Of a stretch of DNA of 64,000 nt, positions 1-8,296 are shown in pieces. The DNA is taken from NCBI GenBank assembly GCA_015060975.1, contig SUXI01000001.1, forward strand, positions 231,739 through 295,738, given 5' to 3'. The notes beneath the pieces are model-generated. The model was not told the DNA's origin and did not search any database. It saw nothing but the letters and a program-made list of their open reading frames with translations. The DNA comes from Bacteroidales bacterium (GTDB lineage Bacteria; Bacteroidota; Bacteroidia; Bacteroidales; Muribaculaceae). Position numbers and translations under genes: made by a program. Within the stretch, counting starts at the first letter, position 1. Each line of letters opens with the position of its first letter.

Positions 1-834
1 AAGTTCAAGATTTCTCACTGTGAATTTATCAAGGCGCACAAATCTATCTTCCTCAATGCGCGATAGATTATTGATGTGGGCTATTTGGTTATGCTGTGTA
101 ATATCGAGATAATGCAGTATTGCTCCCGATGCGATGACTGCCGCCGGCATTTTGTTGATGCCAAAACCTTTAAGGCTCGACGTCTCAAATTGTTTTAGTA
201 GCCTGTCCATAGCGGCATCGTCGGTAAATACCCAATCATCAAGCTCAAAAGTGAAATATCTAGCCGAAAAAACATCTTCGATAAGTGAACGATTGCCTCG
301 CTCCACAAGAACCTCTTTTGGTGAAAAATTCCCAAGAAGTTTGTCGATATAGTCAGCGTTTCCTTCAGCGGTGAGAAATTCTCCGGTGCTGATATCAAGA
401 AATGCTACACCAATTAAGCCATGTTTGGCAAAATGGACTGCTGCGAGAAAATTGTTTTCACGATGTTCGAGAATGTTGTCGTTGATTGAGACCCCTGGAG
501 TTACCAATTCTGTTATTCCACGTTTTACCAATTTTTTTGTCAACTTAGGGTCTTCAAGTTGTTCGCATATTGCAACACGTTTCCCGGCTCTTACAAGTTT
601 TGGCAAATATGTATCAAGAGCGTGATGTGGAAAACCGGCAAGTTCAACATGTTGAGCCGAGCCATTGGCGCGTCGAGTCAATGTGATACCTAAAATCTCA
701 GATGAGGCTATTGCATCGTCAGAGAATGTTTCATAAAAATCTCCTACACGAAATAACAATATTGCATCGGGATGCTTTTGTTTCATCTCAATATATTGTT
801 TCATTAATGGGGTCTCAACTATCTTTTTTGCCAC
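1..834 (-). CDS. mutS: DNA mismatch repair protein MutS (N-terminal part, runs off left edge)
   Basis: MutS recognises base mismatches as a clamp-like dimer and starts methyl-independent repair with MutL. Only the first 278 codons are in the window; connector, clamp and ATPase domains lie to the left. The translation starts [14 protein letters not shown] and contains [10 protein letters not shown], the mismatch-reading F-x-E motif (about residues 33-35) of MutS domain I, followed by the usual [10 protein letters not shown] and [16 protein letters not shown] blocks. I chose the GTG at 834 because family members keep the ETPLMKQY segment; the next in-frame ATG is at 804 and would cut it. An in-frame stop lies shortly upstream of the GTG. 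No Shine-Dalgarno is seen, as expected in Bacteroidetes. Confidence 0.95.
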   Translation of the reverse strand, partial: MAKKIVETPLMKQYIEMKQKHPDAILLFRVGDFYETFSDDAIASSEILGITLTRRANGSAQHVELAGFPHHALDTYLPKLVRAGKRVAICEQLEDPKLTKKLVKRGITELVTPGVSINDNILEHRENNFLAAVHFAKHGLIGVAFLDISTGEFLTAEGNADYIDKLLGNFSPKEVLVERGNRSLIEDVFSARYFTFELDDWVFTDDAAMDRLLKQFETSSLKGFGINKMPAAVIASGAILHYLDITQHNQIAHINNLSRIEEDRFVRLDKFTVRNLEL

Positions 835-1116
835 GGGAACAAGATAAATTATTTGTTATTTTATGTCGTAAAATTACAAAAACTCCACCTATAACGCAAA
901 TGAAAAACCACAAATAACTTGAATGCGAGAGCCATGATTCTATTTTTCTCATTATTTTGTTTTGCCGAAGATAGCGTGGCGATGTTTATAACTCCGAGAA
1001 TGATGAACACTATTGCGGAGCAAGGGACTAAGAACGGTAAATATATATGGTGTGTATTATGATAACACAAGGTCAAACACAAATATGAAAAGCGACACTA
1101 ATAATGTTGTTTTCAT
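815..1116 (-). other. Possible small membrane ORFs upstream of mutS, frame-disrupted
   Basis: This 300-bp stretch has no clear gene, but two hydrophobic reading frames are visible on the minus strand. An ATG at 1116 begins MKTTLLVSLFIFV and stops after 19 codons; the neighbouring frame continues with a membrane-like stretch (YLPFLVPCSAIVFIILGVIN) to about 861. A separate 45-codon frame from 952 to 815 reads MRKIESWLSHSSYLWFFICV and overlaps the mutS start by 20 bp. The first two could be one small membrane protein broken by a frameshift near 1078; the third could be a real short single-span protein. Neither is recognised, and either may be chance in AT-rich DNA. Confidence 0.22.
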
Positions 1117-1139
1117 TTTCATAATTAAGTAATATTTTA

Positions 1140-1535
1140 TTAGTTGGTTAATATCTTACAAAACGTTTCGGGGAGGAGAATGTTTGCCTTGCCAAGGGCA
1201 TTTCTAAATAGTGGCGCAATATCCTCATCGCGAAATCCGGCGATGCCACAGCCTATGCGGGTAACGTAGAATTTCAACTCCTTGTGATTGCTCGCATACT
1301 CGATGAACTCATCAACATAAGGTGCTATCGTTTCCACTCCGCCCTGCATTGTGGGAATGGCATAAGTTTGCCCGGTTAATCCCACGCCAACGCCCCATTC
1401 GGCACCGAAATAGCGATGTGCTACACGCGCGGCACCGCCTCCATGCATGCCCGCCAAGTTGCTACCAAACACAAAAATCTCGCCCTCATTAAGATGAGTA
1501 ATAAATTCGGGAGTGAATTCAATTTGTATTTCCAT
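1140..1535 (-). CDS. Macro-domain-like protein (candidate ADP-ribose binding or hydrolysing)
   Basis: A 131-residue stand-alone domain. Visible macro-type signatures are VFGSNLAGMHGGGAA (residues 22-36), the glycine-rich ligand loop, and RIGCGIAGFRDEDIAPLF (about 93-110), the second conserved loop. Macro domains bind ADP-ribose, and several remove it from proteins or nucleic acids. It is the last gene of a four-gene minus-strand cassette, 67 bp after a DUF3791 gene, and two genes after a DUF3990 protein whose fold belongs to the ADP-ribosyltransferase group. That context suggests a reversal or immunity role, but this is inference. Related phage and Bacteroides proteins are usually left as hypothetical. 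Enzymatic activity cannot be read from sequence alone. Confidence 0.7.
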   Translation of the reverse strand: MEIQIEFTPEFITHLNEGEIFVFGSNLAGMHGGGAARVAHRYFGAEWGVGVGLTGQTYAIPTMQGGVETIAPYVDEFIEYASNHKELKFYVTRIGCGIAGFRDEDIAPLFRNALGKANILLPETFCKILTN

Positions 1536-1602
1536 TACTACATAAAACTAAGTAGTTCACTATATTCAATTTATTTAACTATGGTTTTATAAATTCAGAG
1601 AA

Positions 1603-1836
1603 TTAATAAGAACTTTTGTTATTATCTTTTTCCAATAAGATTTCGTCAACGAGGTAGGCATCGCTCATGTTGTGAAGATTGTTTTCAAGGTTGCTGAGTG
1701 ATTTATGTGTTGCTGACTGATAGAAAATTTCTAATGCATGAGCATTGTCGATATTAAGTCTTTCGGCTAATAAACTGATAATGCGTGCATACTTCATTTG
1801 AAGTAGAGTCTCGTTTATTAATGGATTTTTCGTCAT
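1603..1836 (-). CDS. DUF3791 protein (second copy), putative antitoxin partner
   Basis: A 77-residue protein resembling DUF3791: a helical LLQMKYARIISLLAERLN segment, then the family-like ending SDAYLVDEILLE. DUF3791 proteins are commonly encoded beside DUF3990 proteins and are presumed partners or antitoxins. It starts 3 bp after the stop of the DUF3990 gene, so the two are almost certainly co-transcribed. It differs strongly from the DUF3791 copy upstream of the DUF3990 gene, so this is not a recent duplication; each may bind a different face or target. No DNA-binding motif is recognised. Confidence 0.6.
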   Translation of the reverse strand: MTKNPLINETLLQMKYARIISLLAERLNIDNAHALEIFYQSATHKSLSNLENNLHNMSDAYLVDEILLEKDNNKSSY

Positions 1837-1839
1837 CGT

Positions 1840-2322
1840 TTAAAAGATTTCTTCAGCAGAGGTAAAAGTTAAACAAGAGTCAACTAATTCTTGGTTAAGC
1901 AAGCATAGCTGATTATTGGGCTTTTCATAACGGAGACGTTCAAGTGCGTCTTCGCGAGGAGTAAGCCCTGCCATATATAGTTCGATAGTGTTAAAAACGC
2001 GATCGTTGGCAATTCCGCCCTCTATAATATCGTAATTGCGCCATAATTCTTCTCCTTTTCTGTTCTTTACAACAAATTCCAACCAATCAAAGTCATATTT
2101 GGGAAATTTGAGGTATCGGTATTCTTTTATGGCTTCTTCAATGTTCAACTCATAAATATTTAGCCACCGTTTTTTTGAGCGGTTTACCGGCCGGTTAGCC
2201 CAACTCACGGCTTGTTCGCGTAGGTCGGTAACGTAAAACCCATTTCCAAAATCAAGATTTTTACGACCAATCGATGTTGATGGTTTCTTTACTATTTCGG
2301 TAGAGCCGTGGTAAACAATCAT
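1840..2322 (-). CDS. DUF3990 protein, ADP-ribosyltransferase-like fold (putative toxin)
   Basis: A 160-residue protein with DUF3990 landmarks: YHGS at residues 4-7, DFGNGFYVT (24-32), YDIIEGGIAND (about 97-107) and a late NNQLCL element with Q138. DUF3990 belongs to the ADP-ribosyltransferase-fold clan; the H-G, G-F-Y and late E/Q blocks sit where motifs I-III of the NAD-binding cleft would be. It is flanked on both sides by DUF3791 genes with gaps of only 4 and 3 bp. By context this is the probable effector of a toxin-antitoxin-like cassette; target and activity are unknown. The sequence shows no signal peptide or membrane segment, so it should act in the cytoplasm. Confidence 0.7.
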   Translation of the reverse strand: MIVYHGSTEIVKKPSTSIGRKNLDFGNGFYVTDLREQAVSWANRPVNRSKKRWLNIYELNIEEAIKEYRYLKFPKYDFDWLEFVVKNRKGEELWRNYDIIEGGIANDRVFNTIELYMAGLTPREDALERLRYEKPNNQLCLLNQELVDSCLTFTSAEEIF

Positions 2323-2326
2323 AATT

Positions 2327-2566
2327 TTATTTTGTAATAGATTTTGTAAAATTGGGATTGTGTTGAGAAATGTATTGTATTACTTCGTCTATAATATACG
2401 CTTTGCTTTGAGTGTGAAGAGTGGGGTAGCTTGGAAATAGAAAATTGGCAATGCCGTTGGTGCGTTGTAATTCCCTAAATATGTCAATCCCATTGCAACC
2501 TATATGGGCTGCAGTGTTTTCAATGCAGAAAACTGCAAATTCAGTGGCACGTTGTTGTTGAGTCAT
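2327..2566 (-). CDS. DUF3791 protein (first copy), putative antitoxin partner
   Basis: A 79-residue DUF3791-like protein opening the minus-strand cassette. The body EFAVFCIENTAAHIGCNGID and the ending KAYIIDEVIQYISQ match the usual helical core and tail of the family. It ends 4 bp before the DUF3990 gene, the order typical of antitoxin-before-toxin operons. A consensus -7 box (TATCTTTG on the minus strand, 2611-2618) lies about 45 bp upstream of its ATG and probably drives all four genes. Function is inferred from genomic pairing only. Confidence 0.6.
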   Translation of the reverse strand: MTQQQRATEFAVFCIENTAAHIGCNGIDIFRELQRTNGIANFLFPSYPTLHTQSKAYIIDEVIQYISQHNPNFTKSITK

Positions 2567-2610
2567 ATGATAAAAACAAATTTAAGGTAGATTGTTTCTT
2601 ACAACAAAGG

Positions 2611-2618
2611 CAAAGATA
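2611..2618 (-). promoter_or_regulatory. -7 box of the DUF3791/DUF3990 cassette
   Basis: TATCTTTG on the minus strand fits the Bacteroidetes -7 consensus TAnnTTTG and lies about 45 bp upstream of the first cassette gene. Confidence 0.6.
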
Positions 2619-2683
2619 CATATTTATTTTTGAAAACAACATAAATTCACCCATTTCAATATGGCTTTTTCCGTAATATCTTG

Positions 2684-2691
2684 TAAATTTG
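2684..2691 (+). promoter_or_regulatory. -7 box of the SGNH esterase gene
   Basis: TAAATTTG matches TAnnTTTG and lies 70 bp upstream of the ATG at 2762, giving a 5' leader of roughly 60 nt. Confidence 0.5.
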
Positions 2692-2761
2692 CATAAGGAA
2701 TGATTGACTTGGAGCAATCTAATCTATTAATAGAAAATTAACGTAAAAACCTGATAGACCA

Positions 2762-3880
2762 ATGAAAACAATCAATCGACTTGTACTATTGCTCATGGTG
2801 GCAATGTTATGTGGAGTAGCAGCAATGGCCGCCGACGATGAAAAGCCTATGAAGTATATCAACGCTAAAGACCTTCGTATCATCAATCGTGGGTGGACAA
2901 ATACTATTCGCGATTATGACCGTTTGCCGGCATTTCTTAAAGATAGTGTGCGTGATGTGTTGTGGGAACGCAGTCAATGCAGTGCCGGTATAGCAGTGCG
3001 TTTTGCTACCAACTCTACATCGGTGGGTGTTAAGTATCGTCTTTTGTGGGACACTCACATGAAACACATGGCAGACACAGGGTTGAAAGGAACTGACCTT
3101 TATATTCACGAAGGTGACTCGGTGTGGCGTCATGTCAACACCAACCGTCCTTATACCGACTCGCTCAAATGGTGTAAAAGCACTTATGTGTCAAACGTAG
3201 AACCTCGCATGCAAGAGTATATGGTATATCTCCCTCTATATGATGGCGTCGAAGAGCTTTATATCGCCGTTGACAGCGCAGCCACTATCACTTGCGGCAA
3301 TCCCGAATTGATCAGCGACAAAAAGAAAATCATCGCTTACGGCACAAGTATTCTTCAAGGAGGTTGTGCTTCTCGCACAGGTATGGCGGCTACTAACATC
3401 TTGAGCCGTGAACTCAACTGCGAGATAGTAAACATAGGTATCAGTGGCGAAGGAAAGATGGACTATTGCATGGCTCGTGCCATGGCCGACATTGCCGATG
3501 CCGACCTTTTCCTCCTTGACCCAATTCCCAACTGCACCGAGATGATGTGCGACACGCTCACATACGACTTTGTGAACATTATTCGCAAAGCGCGCCCCGA
3601 TATTCCCATTGTGATGGTTGAAGGCCCTATCTATCCTTATGCACGCTACGACAAGACTATGGGCAACTATCTCCCTCGCAAAAACGCAGCCTTCCGTCGT
3701 AACTATGAAAAATTGATGGCCGAAAACCCCAACAACCTCTACTACGTTGACTGCGTGAACCTTGACGGAGTAGAAGACGACGGCACAGTTGATGGCATCC
3801 ATCTCACCGACCTCGGTTTCAAGTACTACGCCGCCAAGTTATTGCCGGTATTGCAACCCATAATGGAATCGGTAAAATAA
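2762..3880 (+). CDS. Secreted SGNH/GDSL-type esterase with GxDLY N-terminal domain
   Basis: A 372-residue exported hydrolase. Residues 1-23 form a Sec signal peptide (hydrophobic core LVLLLMVAMLCGVAA, cleavage near MAA-DD). The N-terminal beta domain carries GTDLY (110-114), the hallmark of the GxDLY module that precedes an SGNH catalytic domain in Bacteroidetes esterases. The catalytic serine is S196 in YGTSILQGG, the block-V Asp-His pair is D344/H347 in DGIHLT, and P256-N257 may mark block III. Such enzymes usually remove acetyl or other acyl groups from polysaccharides in the periplasm or outside; the substrate is not evident. It stands alone, with its own promoter and a terminator hairpin just after it. 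Confidence 0.85.
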   Translation: MKTINRLVLLLMVAMLCGVAAMAADDEKPMKYINAKDLRIINRGWTNTIRDYDRLPAFLKDSVRDVLWERSQCSAGIAVRFATNSTSVGVKYRLLWDTHMKHMADTGLKGTDLYIHEGDSVWRHVNTNRPYTDSLKWCKSTYVSNVEPRMQEYMVYLPLYDGVEELYIAVDSAATITCGNPELISDKKKIIAYGTSILQGGCASRTGMAATNILSRELNCEIVNIGISGEGKMDYCMARAMADIADADLFLLDPIPNCTEMMCDTLTYDFVNIIRKARPDIPIVMVEGPIYPYARYDKTMGNYLPRKNAAFRRNYEKLMAENPNNLYYVDCVNLDGVEDDGTVDGIHLTDLGFKYYAAKLLPVLQPIMESVK

Positions 3881-3900
3881 TATTATATAATATATTTGTA

Positions 3901-3939
3901 AAAATTAATGCGCATCATATTGAATGCGCATTAATTTTT
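3901..3939. terminator. Bidirectional terminator between esterase and argF'
   Basis: Arms 3901-3915 and 3924-3938 are perfect complements (core ATGCGCAT) ending in runs of A on one side and T on the other, so the hairpin can stop both the plus-strand esterase transcript and the convergent minus-strand argF' operon. Confidence 0.8.
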
Positions 3940-3958
3940 ATGAGATGTAATTGTGGAA

Positions 3959-4915
3959 CTATGCGAGTTCTTCAAGAATGCGTTTCAGCACTACTTGTGC
4001 TGAGATTTCACGGTTCGCAGCTTCGGGGATAACAATGGATCGGTTGCTTTCAATAACATCATCACTCACAATCATATTGCGACGTACCGGCAGGCAGTGC
4101 ATAAAAAATGCGTTATTAGTCAACGCCATTTTTTCGGCGGTAACAGTCCATGCCCTGTCGGTAGAAAGCACCTTGCCATAGTTAGGGTCGGTATAAGCAC
4201 TCCAATTTTTAGCATATACGAAATCGGCACCTTCAAGGGCTTTATTTTGATCATACTCTACTCGGGCGTTACCCACAAAAGCAGGGTCAAGCTCATATCC
4301 ATGAGGATGAGTGATTACAAAATCATAATCGGTGGCGTTCATCCATTCGGCAAAAGAATTGGGAACCGCTTGAGGTAATGCTTTAGGATGTGGAGCCCAT
4401 GTCATTACCACTTTGGGGCGCGGGGTCTCTTTATATTCCTCGATTGTAATGAGGTCGGCAAATGATTGGAGGGGGTGTCGGGTTGCAGCTTCCATCGAAA
4501 ACACCGGCCGACCGGAATATTTAATAAATTGAGAGATTATTTTTTCTTCATAATCATCTTTTTTCGATTCAAACCGGGCAAATGAACGCACTCCTATCAC
4601 ATCACAATAACAGCCCATTACAGGAATAGCCTCCAATAAGTGTTCCGGTTTGTCTCCGTCCATAATTACCCCACGTTCGGTTTCGAGTTTCCATGCACCT
4701 TGATTCACATCGAGCACTATAACATTCATGCCTAAATTAAGTGCGGCTTTCTGAGTGCTTAATCGAGTGCGAAGAGATGAATTAAAGAAAATCATCAAAA
4801 GAGTTTTGTTTTCGCCAAGATGTTTGTATGCAAATCTGTTGGCTTTCACTTCAAGAGCTTCCTTTACCGCATCTTGAAGATTTCCAATATCATTAACAGT
4901 TGTAAAATTTCTCAT
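3959..4915 (-). CDS. argF': N-succinylornithine carbamoyltransferase
   Basis: A 318-residue transcarbamylase of arginine biosynthesis, transferring the carbamoyl group from carbamoyl phosphate to N2-succinylornithine. Carbamoyl-phosphate motif FNSSLRTR (44-51) and HCLPVRRN near the C-terminus are present. Residue 90 is proline (GDKPEHLL); in Bacteroides the equivalent P90 defines the succinylornithine-specific enzyme, where acetylornithine enzymes have glutamate. Length equals that of the Bacteroides fragilis enzyme. It is the last gene of the glgB-trmD-argF' run, 14 bp after trmD, and ends at a bidirectional terminator. Confidence 0.92.
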   Translation of the reverse strand: MRNFTTVNDIGNLQDAVKEALEVKANRFAYKHLGENKTLLMIFFNSSLRTRLSTQKAALNLGMNVIVLDVNQGAWKLETERGVIMDGDKPEHLLEAIPVMGCYCDVIGVRSFARFESKKDDYEEKIISQFIKYSGRPVFSMEAATRHPLQSFADLITIEEYKETPRPKVVMTWAPHPKALPQAVPNSFAEWMNATDYDFVITHPHGYELDPAFVGNARVEYDQNKALEGADFVYAKNWSAYTDPNYGKVLSTDRAWTVTAEKMALTNNAFFMHCLPVRRNMIVSDDVIESNRSIVIPEAANREISAQVVLKRILEELA

Positions 4916-4929
4916 TATTCAGTTTAAAA

Positions 4930-5607
4930 TTAGTTTATTAGCAAGTCAGGTCTTAAACGTTTGGTTCGTTCAATGGCTTGTTCATGTTTCCATTCATCAA
5001 TTTTGGCCTGATGCCCCGATAAAAGTATATCGGGGACACGCCACCCGTTATATTCAGCCGGACGCGTATATACAGGTGGCGCTAAAAGATTGTCTTGGAA
5101 AGAGTCGCTCAAGGCGCTTTGTTCGTCTCCAATGGCTCCGGGGATAAGCCGCACAATGGCATCGGCTATAATCACCGCAGGAATCTCACCACCGGTGAGC
5201 ACATAATCCCCAATTGAAATTTCTTTTGTGATGAGATGTTCGCGTATGCGATAATCTATACCTTTATAATGTCCGCAAAGGATAATAATATTGTCAAGCA
5301 TAGATAAACTATTTGCCATGGGTTGATTAAATACATCTCCATCGGGTGATGTGAAAATCACTTCATCGTAATTGCGTTGATTTTTCAGCTCGGTTATCGC
5401 ACGATCTATAGGCTCAATTTGCATTACCATACCCGCTTCGCCTCCAAATGGATAATCATCAACTTTGCGATGCTTATTAGTCGAATAATCACGTAGATTG
5501 TGAACAACCAATTTCGCCAACCCTTTATCTTGAGCCCGCTTGAGTATCGAGCATCCAAATGGAGACTCAAACATTTCGGGCAATACGGTGAGAATATCTA
5601 TGCGCAT
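4930..5607 (-). CDS. trmD: tRNA (guanine37-N1)-methyltransferase
   Basis: TrmD methylates N1 of G37 in tRNAs using S-adenosylmethionine, preventing +1 frameshifting. The 225-residue product starts [13 protein letters not shown], the normal TrmD N-terminus, so I use the ATG at 5607 rather than the longer in-frame start at 5670, which would extend into glgB. The trefoil-knot SAM region is recognisable as [14 protein letters not shown] and GDYVLTGGE. The C-terminal segment [13 protein letters not shown], which contributes to tRNA binding, is intact. The gene begins 10 bp after the glgB stop. Confidence 0.95.
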   Translation of the reverse strand: MRIDILTVLPEMFESPFGCSILKRAQDKGLAKLVVHNLRDYSTNKHRKVDDYPFGGEAGMVMQIEPIDRAITELKNQRNYDEVIFTSPDGDVFNQPMANSLSMLDNIIILCGHYKGIDYRIREHLITKEISIGDYVLTGGEIPAVIIADAIVRLIPGAIGDEQSALSDSFQDNLLAPPVYTRPAEYNGWRVPDILLSGHQAKIDEWKHEQAIERTKRLRPDLLIN

Positions 5608-5617
5608 AATTAATAAT

Positions 5618-7687
5618 TTATTTCTTGCGACAACAACGGCGTTTGGGCGATTCAGTCTTTTTCTCTCCACATTTTGCTCGGGTGCGTTTCTTTTTTAACA
5701 CCATTGCTGAGCGCGCCGGAAGATAAAGTTTTAGCCACTCTACCGCATGAGGTGCGTATAACTCATCATACTGTGTGAGATGCGATACCTTTTCATCAAT
5801 ATTGCCGTAACCGCCAAAGTTGGGGTTATCACTTGATAACACGATTGAATATTCACCAGCAGGGGCAAGAATGCCATAATCAGAGAATGACTTATAAGGA
5901 TTGAAGTTGAAAACAAACGTATAATCTCCACGCTTGAACGCTAAAACTTGGTCGTCATCTTTTTCCCATAGTTTTTCAACCGGTAGCGATTGGAAATTCT
6001 TCACTTTCTTAATCAGAGCAATCATGGCATTGTCAAAGTCGTTGAGGTAATGATATTTCAACTCCTCGCGATCGACCAAATCCCATTGACGGCGTGCATA
6101 TTTATATGACCAACCATTGCCTTCACGAGGGAAGTCAATCCATTCGGGATGTCCAAATTCGTTGCCCATAAAATTGAGATAAGCGCCATTTATAGAGGCA
6201 AGGGTGACAAGACGAATCATTTTATGGAGTGCAATGCCACGAGCAACTGTCATATCATCGTCTCCCTTAGTCATGTGCCAATACATTTTATCGTCGATGA
6301 GGCGGAATATAACCGTTTTGTCGCCAACGAGAGCTTGGTCGTGACTTTCTACATAAGAAACGGTCTTTTCATCGGCACGGCGGTTAGTTAATTCCCAGTA
6401 TATCGATGTTGGATGCCAATCTTCATCTTTCTTTTCTTTGAGCATTTTAATCCAATAGTCGGGAATTCCCATAGCCATACGATAGTCAAATCCCATTCCT
6501 CCATCTTTGATTTTGGCTGCTAAACCGGGCATGCCACTCATTTCCTCGGCAATAGTGATTGCGTGAGGGTTGATTTGATGTATAAGTTTATTGGCAAGAG
6601 TGAGATACGTTATGGCGTTGGTGTCTTGACCACCATTATAATAGTCGCTGTATGAACCAAAGGCTTGTCCCAAACCATGGTTATAATAAAGCATTGAGGT
6701 TACGCCATCGAAACGGAATCCATCAAATTTAAATTCTTCGAGCCAATATTTACAGTTTGACAACAAGAAGTTTAATACATCATTTTTACCATAGTCGAAG
6801 CAAAGCGAATCCCAAGCCGGGTGTTCACGTCTGTGATCGCCATAGAAGTATTGATTATAACTGCCATCAAGTCGCCCAAGCCCCTCAACTTCATTTTTTA
6901 CCGCATGTGAGTGAACAATGTCCATAATCACAGCAATACCCAATCGGTGAGCTTCGTCAATCAAAGACTTCAACTCCTCGGGTGTGCCAAAACGGCTTGA
7001 TGGGGCATAAAAACTCGACACATGGTACCCAAACGAGCCATAATAGGGGTGTTCTTGAATTGCCATGATTTGAATTGCGTTATACCCGTCTTTAGCAATG
7101 CGGGGAAGCACTAAATCACGGAACTCGATGTATGTGCCAACTCCTTCACGCTCTTGTGCCATTCCAATGTGGCATTCATATATAAGCAAAGGAGAAACAT
7201 TTGGCTTGAATTCCTCAATTTGCCATTTATATTGAGCTTCAGGAGCCCACACTTGTGCCGAGAAGATGTGAGAAACTTCATCTTGCACCACACGGTTGGC
7301 GTATGCAGGAATGCGTTCACCCATTCCGCCATCCCAATATACAATCATTTTATATAAATCACCATGATGAATATCGTTTGGTTTGAGTTTTAATTCCCAC
7401 ACACCATTATCCAAGCGTGTCAAACGATATTTTGCCAACTCTTGCCAACGAGTGAAATCGCCTATCAACACTATGTCGGTCGCACTCGGTGCCCATTCGC
7501 GGAAAACCCACCCATCGGCAGTGCGATGTAGCCCAAAATAGTGGTGTGCGTTGGCAAAATCAACAAGGGAGCCACCTTTGCCCGCAAGCTCAATTTCTTT
7601 ATTTACGGCATCTTGATATCGACCGGTAATGGCTTCGGCGTATGGTTCGAGCCAAGGGTCATTCTTAATGATGTTTAATGGTTTCAT
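5618..7687 (-). CDS. glgB: 1,4-alpha-glucan branching enzyme, eukaryote-like GH13 type
   Basis: A 689-residue cytoplasmic enzyme that makes alpha-1,6 branches in glycogen. Domain order: N-terminal carbohydrate-binding beta domain ([20 protein letters not shown]), catalytic GH13 barrel, C-terminal all-beta domain. Catalytic residues are in DGFRFDGV (nucleophile Asp), TIAEEMSG (acid/base Glu) and SYVESHDQ (third acid). The layout and spacing resemble the eukaryotic branching enzymes (GH13 subfamily 8), common in Bacteroidetes, rather than E. coli GlgB. Unusually, the C-terminus carries a basic, cysteine-containing tail (KKKRTRAKC ... RRCCRKK) after the usual end. First gene of the glgB-trmD-argF' run. 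Confidence 0.93.
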   Translation of the reverse strand: MKPLNIIKNDPWLEPYAEAITGRYQDAVNKEIELAGKGGSLVDFANAHHYFGLHRTADGWVFREWAPSATDIVLIGDFTRWQELAKYRLTRLDNGVWELKLKPNDIHHGDLYKMIVYWDGGMGERIPAYANRVVQDEVSHIFSAQVWAPEAQYKWQIEEFKPNVSPLLIYECHIGMAQEREGVGTYIEFRDLVLPRIAKDGYNAIQIMAIQEHPYYGSFGYHVSSFYAPSSRFGTPEELKSLIDEAHRLGIAVIMDIVHSHAVKNEVEGLGRLDGSYNQYFYGDHRREHPAWDSLCFDYGKNDVLNFLLSNCKYWLEEFKFDGFRFDGVTSMLYYNHGLGQAFGSYSDYYNGGQDTNAITYLTLANKLIHQINPHAITIAEEMSGMPGLAAKIKDGGMGFDYRMAMGIPDYWIKMLKEKKDEDWHPTSIYWELTNRRADEKTVSYVESHDQALVGDKTVIFRLIDDKMYWHMTKGDDDMTVARGIALHKMIRLVTLASINGAYLNFMGNEFGHPEWIDFPREGNGWSYKYARRQWDLVDREELKYHYLNDFDNAMIALIKKVKNFQSLPVEKLWEKDDDQVLAFKRGDYTFVFNFNPYKSFSDYGILAPAGEYSIVLSSDNPNFGGYGNIDEKVSHLTQYDELYAPHAVEWLKLYLPARSAMVLKKKRTRAKCGEKKTESPKRRCCRKK

Positions 7688-7719
7688 TAGCCAAGGTTTT
7701 AATTATGTTTATTAATATA

Positions 7720-7727
7720 CAAACTTA
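7720..7727 (-). promoter_or_regulatory. -7 box of the glgB-trmD-argF' operon
   Basis: TAAGTTTG on the minus strand fits TAnnTTTG and lies about 33 bp upstream of the glgB ATG. Confidence 0.6.
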
Positions 7728-7840
7728 ATGAATTTATTCGGCATTTCTTCAATTTTTGCCCCATATTTTTTAGATTTAAGTTATGGTGATTGTCGAATTT
7801 GTGCTATTTTGAGCAGGATAAACAAAAAACGGCATATTTT

Positions 7841-7872
7841 TTTGCTCATAATAAAAACTTTCACTACCTTTG
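7841..7872 (+). promoter_or_regulatory. Promoter of tRNA-Leu(CAA)
   Basis: A TTTG -33 box (7841-7844), a 20-bp spacer and TACCTTTG (7865-7872) form a near-ideal Bacteroidetes sigma-ABfr promoter. The -7 box ends 13 bp before the mature tRNA. Confidence 0.75.
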
Positions 7873-7885
7873 CATTCGCAATTAA

Positions 7886-7967
7886 GCCCAGATGGCGGAA
7901 TCGGTAGACGCGCTGGTCTCAAACACCAGTGGGGCAACCCATCCCGGTTCGATCCCGGGTCTGGGTA
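7886..7967 (+). tRNA. tRNA-Leu (anticodon CAA)
   Basis: An 82-nt class II tRNA with acceptor GCCCAGA pairing to TCTGGGT (one G-T at the end), anticodon stem CTGGT/ACCAG with loop CTCAAAC giving anticodon CAA, a short variable arm and a canonical GGTTCGATCCC T-arm. CCA is not encoded. It reads UUG codons. Confidence 0.95.
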
Positions 7968-7970
7968 CTG

Positions 7971-8006
7971 AATTAGGGGAAAAGTCATTTTCCTCTAATT
8001 TTTTAT
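7971..8006 (+). terminator. Terminator after tRNA-Leu
   Basis: AATTAGGGGAAAA and ATTTTCCTCTAATT pair into a hairpin followed by a T-run, directly after the tRNA. The remaining DNA to 8093 and from 8131 to 8296 is AT-rich and shows nothing further. Confidence 0.75.
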
Positions 8007-8093
8007 TATTTCCTCGTAATTCATTGGTTTGCTGAGCCATTATTATTACAATCCCATACCCGTTCATTTAAATTGATTTGGATTTTTATTATT

Positions 8094-8127
8094 AAAAAAA
8101 GAATCTTGTCTCACGACAAGATTCTCT
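8094..8127 (-). terminator. Terminator after the U32-family gene
   Basis: GAATCTTGTC (8101-8110) and GACAAGATTC (8115-8124) form a perfect 10-bp stem; on the minus strand the stem is followed by seven T. It lies about 170 bp downstream of the U32 gene stop, with nothing evident between. Confidence 0.8.
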
Positions 8128-8296
8128 CTCAATTTATTGTAAAGTGTATACAGGGATGTGATTATATTGTTTTATTATTTTAAATCTAAATTGCATTTTG
8201 CAATTAAAGATATGCAAATATAGTGTATAATTGCATATTCTCCAATGCTTTTAGCTAAATTTATGTTAAATAGCTTTCAGGAGTAATAAATTTGTG

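Noticed and set aside
3236..3802. A 188-codon ORF antisense to the SGNH esterase
   Set aside because: It exists because the real gene's codon choice leaves few stops on the other strand; composition (His/Val-rich) is not protein-like.
7776..8067. Two minus-strand ORFs across the tRNA-Leu region
   Set aside because: They are antisense to a clear tRNA and its terminator and have no protein-like pattern.
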